A DNA stretch of 64,000 nt from Pelobates cultripes (Eukaryota > Chordata > Amphibia > Anura > Pelobatidae), in the NCBI GenBank assembly GCA_933207985.1, contig OW240921.1, positions 103,304,489 through 103,368,488 on the forward strand. The letters run 5' to 3'. Both the position numbers and the translations under genes were made by a program. The notes beneath the pieces are model-generated. The model was given only the letters and a program-made list of their open reading frames with translations. It had not been told where the DNA came from and ran no database searches. This document shows positions 21,463-31,845 of the stretch, in pieces (within the stretch, counting starts at the first letter, position 1; each line of letters opens with the position of its first letter).

Positions 21463-21790
21463 GAGATACATATATTTGTATAATGCTATCATATCCCCTC
21501 TGAGGTGCCATTTTTCCAAAGAGATTTAAATTTAACCTTGCTTACTAACTAAAATACATTCCTTTTGTCAATTTTGTAGCCCTCCTCTGCACTTTTTCAA
21601 GTGCCATGACATTCAGAACAGATAACTTTTTTCACTAAAGAGTTTATGCCTATCAATATGTTGTAAGGCTGCCATTTTCTTATTGAAATTGGACTTCTTA
21701 AAATTATATGTTTTAGTACATCCCATATGCATCTGCTTTTTTGAGTTTATTTCAAAATACACCATGTTGTGATCACTATTTCCCAAGAGC
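21463..21790 (-). mobile_element. CR1-type LINE fragment, internally deleted
   Basis: In reverse, 21463-21615 matches the C-terminal ORF2 region of the other CR1 copies (compare 28519-28670). 21615-21790 matches the region between endonuclease and RT (compare 45180-45345, including gggaaatagtgatcacaa in reverse). The RT domain between is missing, so one large deletion joined the two ends. It abuts copy A in opposite orientation. Confidence 0.75.
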
Positions 21791-21796
21791 AGCTAT

Positions 21797-24417
21797 ACTG
21801 GAATATTGGTCAAAAGATTAACATTGTTTGTTATAACCATATCCAGGAAAAATGTGGAAGCTTTATCGGGAGATATCTGCTTGGGGCAAACAAAGGGAAA
21901 TCAATTATTGGTTTGGATATGTTATAAACCACCTAATGTAAATATTAATGAGGAAGAACAGCTGCTAGAGAATATTGGGAAAGCTGCAAATCTGGGTAAC
22001 ATGTTAATTATTGGAGATTTTAATTACCCAGGCATAAATTGGGATTGAGTAAGTAGTACTTCCGCAAGGGGAATCAGGTTATAGGATCTCGTTATAACAA
22101 ACAATGCTGATCTTTTGACTAACATTCAAGTAGGGGAGCATTTGGGAAATAGTGATCACAATATGGTAATTTTTGAAAGAAACTCTAAAAAGCAAAAACA
22201 CGTGGGGTTTACTAAAATGTATAATTTTATAAAAGCCAATTTCAATAAGATTAGGGAAGCTCTACAACATATCGACTGGCATAAACTCCTTAGTGAAAAA
22301 AACACTAAAGATAAATGGAAGCTCTTCAAACTAATTTTAGAAAGGTACATTTCTCAGTATGTACCATTTAGTAATAAATATAAAAGAAACAAATTGAAAC
22401 CAATGTGGCTTAGTAGAAAAGTAAAACAAGAGATTAAAAATAAGAAAATGGCATTTAAAGCATTTAAATCAGATAAATCAGAGGCATCCTATATAAGATA
22501 TAAGGAAGCCAATAATGCTTGCAAAAAGGCAATTAAAGTGGCTAAACAAGGAAATGAGAAATAGAGATAGTCAAAGAATGCAAAACCAACCCCAAAATGT
22601 TTTCCATCAATTCTAAAAAACAAAAAATGAAAGTGTAGGTACACTGGAAACAGAGATGGGTCTGTTAGTTAATGAAGACCAGGAAAAAGCAGAAATTTTA
22701 AATAACTATTTTTCTTCAGTATATATTAATGAGGATCCCATTGCAAGAGATATGCAAATGATTGCTGCAAAAAACTTGCAGATAACTTGTGATTGGATGA
22801 CTCAAGACAAGGTGCTACAGCAGTTAAAGAAAATTAATGTAAATAAAGCTCCGGGGCTGACGGTATTCACCCACGAATACTTAAGGAGCTAAGTGGGGAA
22901 ATAAGTGAACCATTGTATTTAATCTTTCAGAATTCTTTTGTTTCAGGTATTTTACCGGAGGAATGGGGGAAGGCAGATATTGTTCCTATATTTAAAAAGG
23001 GTTCAAAATCCTTGCCTGGAAATGATAGACCTGTGAGTTTAACTTCTGTGACTGGAAAAATATTTGAAGGGCTATTAAGGGATAATATTCAGGAATTCAT
23101 TGGGAAGAACTTTGTTATTAGCAATAATCAGCATGGTTTTATGAAACATAGGTCATGCCAAACTAACCTGATTGCAGTCTATGAAGAAGCAAGTAGAAAT
23201 ATAGATTTAGCGTGTTGCAATAGATGCTATCTACTTGGATTTTGCCAAGGCATTTGATTCAGTTCCTCACAAACAGGTCAGTCTTCAAACTAAAAGAAAT
23301 TGGTCTAGATGTATATTTTTGTTCTTGGGTAGAACGTAGAGTACAACGAGTTGTCATTATTGGTACATTTTCAAGAAGCTGGACAAAAGTGGTAAGTGGT
23401 GTCCCTCGGGGTTCTGTTTTGGGACTGCTTCTTTTTAACATATTTAAAAATGATCTTGCAATAGGCATTGAAAGCCACGTTTTAGTGCTTGCAGATGACA
23501 CAAAACTTTGTAAAGTAATAAAATGTGAGCAGGATATTGCTTTGCTGCAGAGAGATTTGGATAGATTGGGGGACTGGGCACTAAAATGGCAGATGAAATT
23601 TAATATAGAGAAATGCAAAGTTATGCACTTCGGGATCAAGAATGCACAAGCAACTTACACCCTAAATGGTAGTGAATTAGGGATAACCCCACACGAGAAG
23701 GATTTGGGAATTGTTTTAGACAATAAATTAGGCAGCAACATGCAATGTCAATCTGCAGTTGCTAAGGCCAGCAGGGTTTTGTCATGTATAAAAAGGGACA
23801 TAAATTATTGGGATGAAAATATAATTTTTCCTCCTTCTAAATCGCTGGTAAGACCACACCTTGAATATGCTGTACAATTTTGGGCACCTGTTCTAAAGAA
23901 GGATATAATGGTACTAGAAAAAGTGTGGAGACAAGCTACAAAATTGATAAAAGGAAATGAGCACTTTATTTATGAAGAAAGGTTAAAAAATGTAAATCTC
24001 GCCTCAGAGGGGATATGATACCATTGTACAAATATATTCAGGGCCAGTACAAACCATAAACTGGAAATCTATTCATAGACAGGGCTATACATAGGACACA
24101 AGGTCATGCATTTAGGCTGGAAGAAAGGAGATTTAATCTAAGGCTAAAGAAAGGTTTTTTTTAAAGTGAGAACTGTAAGGATATGGAATTTAAACAGCAA
24201 TTGGATAAATACGGCCAACAGCATAACATACAGGGATAACATTTCCAATTAGTGCGGTAATAGCTGCTTGATCCAATGAGATATCTGACTGCTCTTTTGG
24301 GGTCAAGAAAGAATTTTTTCCTAGTTTGTTGCAAAATTGGAAGCGCTTCAGACTGAGTTATTTGTTATTTGAATCAACAGCAAAAACATATGTGAGAAAG
24401 GCTGAACTTGATGGACA
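21797..24417 (+). mobile_element. CR1-type LINE copy A
   Basis: A degenerate, 5'-truncated non-LTR retrotransposon running from the C-terminal part of the endonuclease through RT to the 3' end (aaaggctgaacttgatggac near 24397-24416). Nucleotide sequence matches copies B and C over most of its length but is more diverged. The terminal CTATGTAA repeats of copy C are missing, and the sequence runs straight into another repeat. Confidence 0.88.
21806..24018 (+). pseudogene. CR1 ORF2 (endonuclease and RT), broken
   Basis: ORF2 of CR1-type LINEs nicks the target and reverse transcribes the RNA at the nick. Remains in order: endonuclease end (21806-22048, with IIGDFNYPGINWD, the GDFN motif); linker region (22115-22564); pre-RT (22656-22892, ending in NKAPG); fingers (22913-23257, VPIFKKGSKSLPGNDRPVSL); palm and thumb (23224-24018, with VSGVPRGSVLGLLLF and LADDTKL, the second holding the catalytic Asp pair). 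The frame changes at least five times, with stops near 22048 and 22564. The part with DFAKAFDSVPH is disrupted at 23240-23275. No activity expected. Confidence 0.88.
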
Positions 24418-24477
24418 TTACTGAATACAAATGTGTGTATTTGATTGTAATAAAAGCACACAGTATTGTGACATTCA
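24418..24477 (+). repeat. Fragment of the foldback-element family
   Basis: ctgaatacaaatgtgtgtat through agcacacagtattgtgacat matches 31429-31482 of the 2.1-kb element. It starts exactly where CR1 copy A ends. Confidence 0.55.
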
Positions 24478-24589
24478 CATCTAAAGTACAGAGAAAGGAT
24501 TGGGGGCATACCCGATACCTGTATTTTGCAAGAAAGGTGCTGCCACAGTGACCAAACTTCATACATGATAAAATAAATAGTTGCGGCGC
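24478..24589. other. Unclassified DNA with a motif repeated at 25074
   Basis: gtacagagaaaggattgggg at about 24487-24506 recurs at about 25074-25093. The rest is not recognised. Confidence 0.4.
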
Positions 24590-24890
24590 ACTCAGACTAC
24601 AAAAAATACAACATAAAGAAGGCTTCTAAATTGCCTATCTAAGAATAAATATGGTGATTTAGTTCCACCATATGGCCATATGATGTTAAGCCCACCACTG
24701 CTTTCAAAGTACCCCAATGTTGGTGGGTCCTACGCTAAAATGTTGGGGACAAATTAAATAGTACTAGTGTTAAAAATAAAGTGTATTAAATTAAATCCTT
24801 GTAAGAGCAAAGTGAGTATACAAAAATAAAGTGATGAAAGCAATTAAAAACAGTGTTAAAACTAAAAAACTAAAGTGTTAGTGCTAGATT
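24590..24890 (+). repeat. Unclassified dispersed repeat, copy 2
   Basis: Matches 13370-13715 in order, including caccatatggccatatg, cccaccactgctttcaaagt, accccaatgttggtgggtcc and taaatagtactagtgttaaa. Non-coding. Confidence 0.6.
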
Positions 24891-25975
24891 GAGTATACTC
24901 ACTATTGCAGTCTGTGTTGAATGGAGAAAATAATAAAAGTGACCTGACTATTGAAAACTCCTCCTATAAATACATACCTGTGGCTACCTCTAAAAGGGCC
25001 TCTGAAGCTGGGGGGGTCTGGGTGGGGTGCTTAACCCCAAAGGAATCTGTTCTGGATTCCAAATATACTGTGTACAGAGAAAGGATTGGGGGCACACCCC
25101 AGCTGTTTCGCCAGCCAATGTGGCAGAATGCCATCACTGTAGGCAAGCATAACGGTGTTCAATCAGGCTGACCGCCAAAGAGCGCTCTCTCCGGTGCTAC
25201 CCATGTAGAAATATCCACCAGAGAGAGACATGAGCCCGATGGAACTATGACTTGGCTTCACAGCCCCAGGGTCCCACTGGCTGCCTGGAAGTCCGTGCCA
25301 ACCAATAGGAGAAGGGCACCATTCAAACTGGTTTTGTACCCTTTCTCCAGATTGGCTGGCGAAACACCTCCCTCCCTGAGCGCCGATTGGCACAAATTGC
25401 TTTGCGTCCTATTTCCTGATTGGCCGCTGGTGGTTTAGGCGGGAAATTTGAATCACCGGCCGAAACCAAATGATTCTGTGGAGCTATTTTCGGGTATGTA
25501 CAGAGCCTCAAGCCCAGACCTTGTACAATTTTTTATCAGGCTCTGTACCTCCGATAGCTCCACAATTTGCAGGGATCATAGCTGGGATCAGGAGCTAGTT
25601 GGGGATGTATGGCATGTGTTGATGCATTAATGTATTGTGTGTATTCATGTGGGTTTTGTGTATTCGGCTTCCTGTGTCCAGAAGATACCATTTTCTCCCA
25701 GACACAGCAATGCTGGGGTGGGCTTATGTTTTGTATTGCTGTAAATGGACACCCCCTGCAGGGGCTGTGCATAAATACTGTGTATCTTGCTTGCAATAAA
25801 CAGTTCCTTTTCTAAGTCTCAACTAGTGTTTGGGTGACACCACGATTGCCCTTCTGCTTGCGACTATAATCACTGGCTCGCAGCTATAATCACTCTAGGG
25901 CTGGGCACAACTAGGAAGGGGCATCCACATGCAGTTGCAGCCCATCCTCGAGAGGGTATACTGCCACAGGATAAG
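24891..25975 (+). repeat. LTR-like or composite repeat
   Basis: The end of the block, gctgtgcataaatactgtgt then gcttgcaataaacagttcc (AATAAA near 25796), followed by a GC-mixed stretch, looks like the promoter and polyadenylation part of an LTR. Around 25470-25565 there is a broken inverted repeat (ctgtggagctat / atagctccacag-like; gtacagagcct / aggctctgtac). No gag or pol frame. Short overlapping frames at 25163-25511 on both strands are not credible genes. Confidence 0.3.
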
Positions 25976-26250
25976 TCCAGTATTTTTAGTAACCACTAAA
26001 TTAGTGTTCATATTTGTTTTTTGCATTTTTAAAACATAAATGTCACTTTCACTGATGATATCATCATTGTGATACTTTTTACTGTTTTAAAACACTCATA
26101 TGTGTGTTCAGTGAAGTTTTCCAAGTACAACAGTACCCTTCATTTACAGGTTCTGTGGTGTCTTGGAAAGTTACAGAACAAATATATGGCTTGCAAATTA
26201 AATTCTCTGGACTTTCTGCCTGTGTTATCAGGCAGCTCCCTTAAATTATA
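25976..26250 (+). repeat. Fragment of the foldback-element family
   Basis: The run gtgatactttttactgtttt through acaacagtacccttcattta and ggttctgtggtgtcttggaa aligns with 30808-30925 of the 2.1-kb element; the preceding tccagtatttttagtaacca resembles 31078-31097. Order differs from the full element, so this is a rearranged or partial copy. Confidence 0.6.
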
Positions 26251-28046
26251 GTTAATTTAATGACTTAATTATGTAAAAAAGATTACATAGATATACATGT
26301 AGAATTTAAATATGTGTAAAATACACTAGGAATGAAACCAGATTTCTGAGAAGGCAGGTTGTGAAAAACCCTTGAGTGACTGAAAAAAAACAGCAGCGAG
26401 ACTTGGACGCGACGGGCACTGAGCTATCAATGAGCACTAAACATATATACACACATATACATACCTAGACTATATCAGCTATTGGTATAAATTAGTAATT
26501 GGTGGGATGTTTCTGGGTAAAATATAAGGAACCCACAAACTACACATTACAGTCCCAATCAGCATAAAATGTAGCTAACATAAATAACAAAAACATATCA
26601 TTTACTTTGAAGTATTTTAAATTGTTTCTAATAAAATGCGGAGCTTTTACACTAATTCATTCCCCACTTGAAAATTCAAACTAAGAGGTGTACTTTATGC
26701 TATTTTCATAGTACCTAATGGAGTTAACATTTCATCTGGTGAATACATTCCTAATTAGAAAGTTCATATAAACTCTCTATGGCTAGCTAGAATTTTTAAT
26801 CCTGTAACAGAGAACAGAGATGTATAAGAGTATTGCAAAATAACACAAGAGAGAATATTTCAGAACTTTCATTGTAAAACACAAGTGTGCATTCATAACA
26901 ATAATGAAAGAATAATGTCTAGGGGAAAATATAAGGTAAATTACATCCTAATTTATTATGCAAATTATTTGATTTTAATGATGGATGTATAGACAAATGT
27001 GTATTTATAGACAAATGTGAAAAACATATGGTTCTGCAACTCAAGGTGATTCGACTCCAAATGCACAATGCTTATTATCAAATTTCTGAAGCATCAATAT
27101 ATATCTCCTAACTTTAGGAGATAATACTTAGAAACAGGTATTCAGGAAAAATACAAGAAATTGTGTTTTCTACATGGATGAACTTGACTTTACCTTTCAA
27201 TTTATTTTCAATATCATATGGCCCCAGTTGTCCATGTTGTATCAAAGATACACTATGCATTATTTTTCCCATACTATGTCCAATACATTGTTTCTACTAT
27301 TCTCCCTATACGTGTGTAGCTTTAACTTGGGAATATGTGGAGTTTTAATTTATTTTTATATTGTTGGTCTTCATCATGTTCTCTGTTTATTTTAAATATT
27401 TTATTTAATTTAGCAATGTAATAACTATTAACATGGAAGACTGACTATTTACTAAACAGTTAGACTGACCAACTGATGTATGAAATGTAACTTTTGGACA
27501 CATCAGAATTCAGTTAATCAAACTACTTGAAAAACATAGTCTCATCTCAAAGGTTTCTTATAAATATCCGATTCCCTCTACTGAATTGGACTACAAGATG
27601 GAGCATTGCCTTGTGTTGGTAAAGAGATGAACTATATCATGGTTCTATGGATTTTGGCAAGTGATATAGATCTAATTTGATCTTTGTTATATTCAGGGGA
27701 ACCCAAATTGTTTCAAGTGCACTTGGAGAAGCGTGAATTAGACACCAGACTCGTGTTGGTTATCAAAATAAGCCTCTGACCTTTATTTTGTCAGTTGTGT
27801 TTTTATACATTAAAAAGTAAGTGCTTACGTGCAAATACTCAGAGAACAGTAGTAGGAAGGGAGTGAAAGGGTTAAGGGAGTACAGATAAGACCTAGTACA
27901 CATCATGTACATATAACAGATAAGTTACTGGAAAGAGAAGGAACAGACTGATTTAGGAGAGAGAGCTCAGGTCTCTGCTCTCGGAACTAGACATATATAA
28001 GGTCTTAAGTGTTGTTTTAAGCATTGCCTGAGTCCAAGTTAGCCAA
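26251..28046. other. AT-rich intergenic DNA
   Basis: No gene or classified repeat. The frames at 27163-27395 overlap each other and lack domain-like sequence. Confidence 0.5.
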
Positions 28047-28251
28047 TTACATATTTACATAGTTACATAGCTGAGAAGAGACTTGCGTCCATCAAGTTCA
28101 GCCTTCCTCACATTTGTTTTTTGCTGTTGATCCAAAAGAAGGCAAAAAAAAAACAGTTTGAAGCACAATTTTGCAACAAGCTAGGAAAAAAAATTCCTTC
28201 TTGACCCCAGAATGGCAGTCAGATTTATCCTTGGATCAAGCAGTTATTACC

Positions 28252-29546
28252 CTACATTGAAAGATTATATCCTTGAATATTCTGTTTTTGCAAGTATGCA
28301 TCCAGTAGCTGTTTGAACATCTGTATGGACTCTGATAAAACCACTTCTTCAGGCAGAGAATTCCACATCCTGATTGTTCTTACAGTAAAAAAAACTTTCC
28401 TTTGCCTTAGACTAAATCTTCTTTCTTCCAGTCTAAACGCATGGCCTCGTGTCCTATGTAAAGTCCTGTTTGTGAATAGATTTCCACACAATGGTTTGTA
28501 TTGGCCCCCGAATATATTTGTATAATGTTATCATATCCCCTCTCAGGCGACGTTTTTCTAAACTAAATAGGTTTAAATTTGTTAACCTTTCTTCATAGCT
28601 GATATGTTCCATTCCTTTTATTAATTTTGTAGCCCGCCTCTGCACTTTTTCTAGTGCCATAATATCCTTCTTTAGAACAGGTGCCCAAAATTGCACAGCA
28701 TATTCAATATGGGGTCTTACCAGTGATTTATAAAGAGGCAAAATGATATTCTCGTCCCTAGAATGAATGCCATTTTTCATGCATGACATTACCTTACTGG
28801 CCTTGGACACTGCTGATTGACATTGCACATTGTTGCATAGTTTGTTGTCTATAACAATTCCCAAGTCCTTTTCGTGTGTTGTTATCCCTAATTCACAATT
28901 ATACGTTGCCTGTGTATTCTTTACGCCGAAGTGCATAACTTTGCATTTTTCAACATTAAATTTCATCTGCCATTTGAGTGATATCTTCCTCACATTGTAT
29001 TATCTTACAAAGTTTTGTGTCATCTGCAAACACTGAAACATGACTTTCAATGCTGTCTTCAAGATAATTTATAAACATGTTAAATAGAAGGGGTCCCAGA
29101 ACAGACCCCTGAGGGACACCACTTGCCACCTCTGTCCAGCTTGAAAATTTACCATTAATGACAACTCTTTGTACTCTGTTTTTAAGCCAATGTTCTACCC
29201 AAGAACAAGCATTTTCATCTAGACCGATTTCCTTGAGTTTGAACAATAATCTATTGTGTGGAACTGTATCAAATGCCTTGGCAAAATCCAAATAGATCAC
29301 ATCCACGGCAACACCCTGATCTATACTTCTACTTACTTCTTCGTAGAACGCAATCAAGTTAGTTTGACATGACCTGTGCTTCATAAAACCATGCTGATTT
29401 TTGCTGATAACCATGTTCTTCTCAAGGAATTCTTGAATATTATCCCTTAATAACCTTTCAAATATTTTACCAGCCACAGAAGTTAAGCTCACAGGTCTAT
29501 AATTTCCAGGCAAGGATTTTGAACCCTTTTTGAATATAGGAACCAC
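28252..29546 (-). pseudogene. CR1 ORF2 reverse transcriptase, copy B
   Basis: The RT part is well preserved. 28956-29546 (minus) is open through the fingers and palm: [50 protein letters not shown] (first catalytic Asp), [17 protein letters not shown], and VFADDTKL (catalytic Asp pair). The C-terminal part continues in other frames at 28454-28993 (EKCKVMHFGVKN, SLVRPHIEYAVQFWAPVLKK) and 28252-28491. Breaks: a deletion with frameshift near 28980, and a frameshift near 28470. Very close to copy C, so both derive from a recently active lineage. Confidence 0.9.
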
Positions 29547-29652
29547 ATCTGCCTTCCTCCAATCCTCCGGAACACTTCCTGAAAGAAAAGAATCTTGAAA
29601 GATTAAAAACAGAGGTTCGCTTATTTCTAGACTTAGTTCCTTAACCCCTTAA

Positions 29653-29728
29653 GACCGGAGGGCGTACTATTACGTCCTCTAATAGGCGGCTCTAAACGCC
29701 GCCGGGCGTAATAGTACGCCCTCCGGTC
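29653..29728. repeat. Terminal hairpin of the 2.1-kb element
   Basis: gaccggagggcgtactatta plus cg at 29653-29674 is the exact inverse of 29707-29728. An inner ggcggc / gccgcc pair sits in the loop. A second strong hairpin, gtggggtcct / aggaccccac, lies at about 29845-29868. Confidence 0.92.
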
Positions 29729-29999
29729 TTTCTGTACTTACCCGGTCTCCGGCGGTCCCACGCCGGCGATCGCGGTGGGGGGGACTCCCAGGGAGCCCCC
29801 CGCGGCACGACCGTCCTCCAGGAAGCCCCCCGGCCGTGTGAGAGTGGGGTCCTAGCGAGGACCCCACAATCACATGGCCGGGGATAGCTGGCTTCTGTAT
29901 TGCCAGCAGGGGGCTGCCTGTAATGACAGGTGGTCCCCCTGCTGGCTGAAAATAAAAATGAAATAAATAAATAGTGTAAAAAAATAAATAATATATACT

Positions 30000-30530
30000 T
30001 AGATCATATATATGTATATTATATATATATGATCAAAGTATATATATACACATATACATACACACATGTACACTGTCTAAGTGTATTTTACTATTAATAT
30101 ATATATAATTATATATATATATATTAATATCAAATTACACGTACACTGATACTGATTAAATATATATATAATTATTGTTATATATATATTTATATATATT
30201 ATAAAAAAAATTAAAATGTAAATACGTTAAAAAATAAAATTACAAAAATAATTAAAAATAAATAATTAAAAAATATATAGATGTGTGTTATTTCGTTCTA
30301 ACTGTATTGTGAAATTAATATATATATATATATATCAAAATACACATAGAACGAAATAATATATATATTTATACACATAAATATATACGTATATATCACT
30401 ATATATATACCTATATATAAATAAAAATATTTTTAAAAAATTATATAGATATATACATATATATACACATACGTATATATATATACATATATTGATTCTA
30501 CATATATATTTATGTAATATTTTTACATAA
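30000..30530. repeat. AT-rich (TA)n array inside the 2.1-kb element
   Basis: Almost pure A/T with many tatata blocks and imperfect inverted stretches. Non-coding. Confidence 0.9.
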
Positions 30531-30759
30531 TTAGGTATCTTAATTAATTACAATTAGCAGGACCTGCATGACAACCCATGCCGAAAGTAAAGGGAATTTA
30601 ATTTGCTAGCACTATATTTAACCCTATAACTTTCCGAGACACCATAAAACCTGTACATGGGGGGTACTGTTCTACTCGGGAGACTTCGCTGAACACAAAT
30701 ATTGTTTCAAAACATTAAAATGTATTACAACGATGATATCGCCAGTAAAAGTGACGTTT

Positions 30760-31500
30760 TTTGCATTTTTCACGCACAAACAGCATTAAACGGACAATAT
30801 TATTGCTATGATACTTTTTACTGTTTTGAAACACAAATATTTGTGTTCAGTGAAGTCTCCCGAGTACAACAGTACCCCTCATGTACAGGTTTTATGGTGT
30901 TTTCAAAAGTTACAGCGTCAAATATAAGGCTTGCGTTTCATTTTTTTCACATTAAAATTCGCCAGATTGGTTACGTTGCCTTTGAGACCCTATGGTAGCC
31001 CAAGAATGAAAATTACCCCTATGATGGCATACCATTTGCAATAGTAGACAACCCAAGGTATTGCAAACGGGGTATGTCCAGTCTTTTTTAGTAGCCACTT
31101 AGTCACAAACACTGGCCAAAATTGGCGTTTTTGCATTTTTCACACACAAACAAATACTAACGCTAACTTTGGCCAGTGTTTGTGACCAAATGGCTACTAA
31201 AAAAGACTGGACATACCCCATTTGCAATACCTTGGGTTGTCTACTATTGCAAATGGTATGCCATTATGGGTGTAAATTTCATTCCTGGGCTACTATAAAG
31301 TCTCAAAGGCAACGTAACCAATCTGGCGAATTTCAATTTCAAATGTAACGTGCTATATTTGACCCTGTAACTTCCCAAAACGCCATAAAACCTGTACATA
31401 GGGGGTACTGTTTTACACGTGAGACTTTGCTGAATACAAATATGTGTATTTTATTGCAGTAAAAGCAAACAGTATTATGACACTGACCGTTTAAATGTCA
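30760..31500. repeat. Long inverted repeat (about 365-bp arms)
   Basis: The arm near 30760-31127 is the diverged inverse of 31161-31500, with about 33 bases between. Best-matching parts are cgccagattggttacgttgc (30960-30979) against its inverse at 31309-31328, and gtcacaaacactggcc (31102-31117) against ggccagtgtttgtgac (31170-31185). A further direct copy of the outer arm segment lies at 30607-30720, making three alternating copies. Confidence 0.88.
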
Positions 31501-31845
31501 TGTAGAACTAAAAAAATCCAATAAAATCGTATTTTCTCCCATTTTTTTCATATTAAATTATGTTTCATAGCTAAATATTTGATATTAAATGAAAGCCCTG
31601 TTTCCCCTGAATAAAATGATATATAATAAGGGTGGGTGCATTTACTATGAAAGAGGTGTATTACGGTTGGACAGACATGTAGCGCAAATGCCAGGTTTTG
31701 TTTACATTTTGTTTTGTTCACAACGTGTACATTTGGCTCCGTCCTTAAGGGGTTAAGTACAGGTGGATGGATACCGTCAGGCCCTGGAGATTTGTTTATA
31801 TTAACTTTCTTTAGTTGCTGCAGCACCTTGTCAATATTAATATAG

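Larger units (their letters stand above)
29645..31752. mobile_element. 2.1-kb non-autonomous TTAA foldback element in CR1 copy B
   Basis: Flanked by TTAA at 29641-29644 and 31753-31756. Ends are CCCCTTAAGACCGG and CCGTCCTTAAGGGG, matching the 78-bp MITEs and similar to the piggyBac element ends. It contains a 76-bp terminal hairpin (29653-29728), a CpG-rich block (29735-29940), an AT-rich array (29945-30540), and a long inverted repeat (30760-31500). No transposase frame, so it must be moved in trans. Short sequences such as caataccttgggttgtctac also resemble the 3' non-coding part of the piggyBac element (near 58967), hinting at relatedness. Confidence 0.88.
28047..31845 (-). mobile_element. 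CR1-type LINE copy B, interrupted by a TTAA element
   Basis: Two parts, 28047-29640 and 31757-31845, are collinear in reverse with copy C at 45850-47575. The 3' end is marked by atttacatagttacatagc (inverse of the CTATGTAA tail) at 28053-28071. The 5' end is truncated near 31845, as usual for LINEs. The 2.1-kb element at 29645-31752 separates them, with TTAA on both sides. About 50 bases of the thumb region are also deleted near 28980. Confidence 0.92.
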
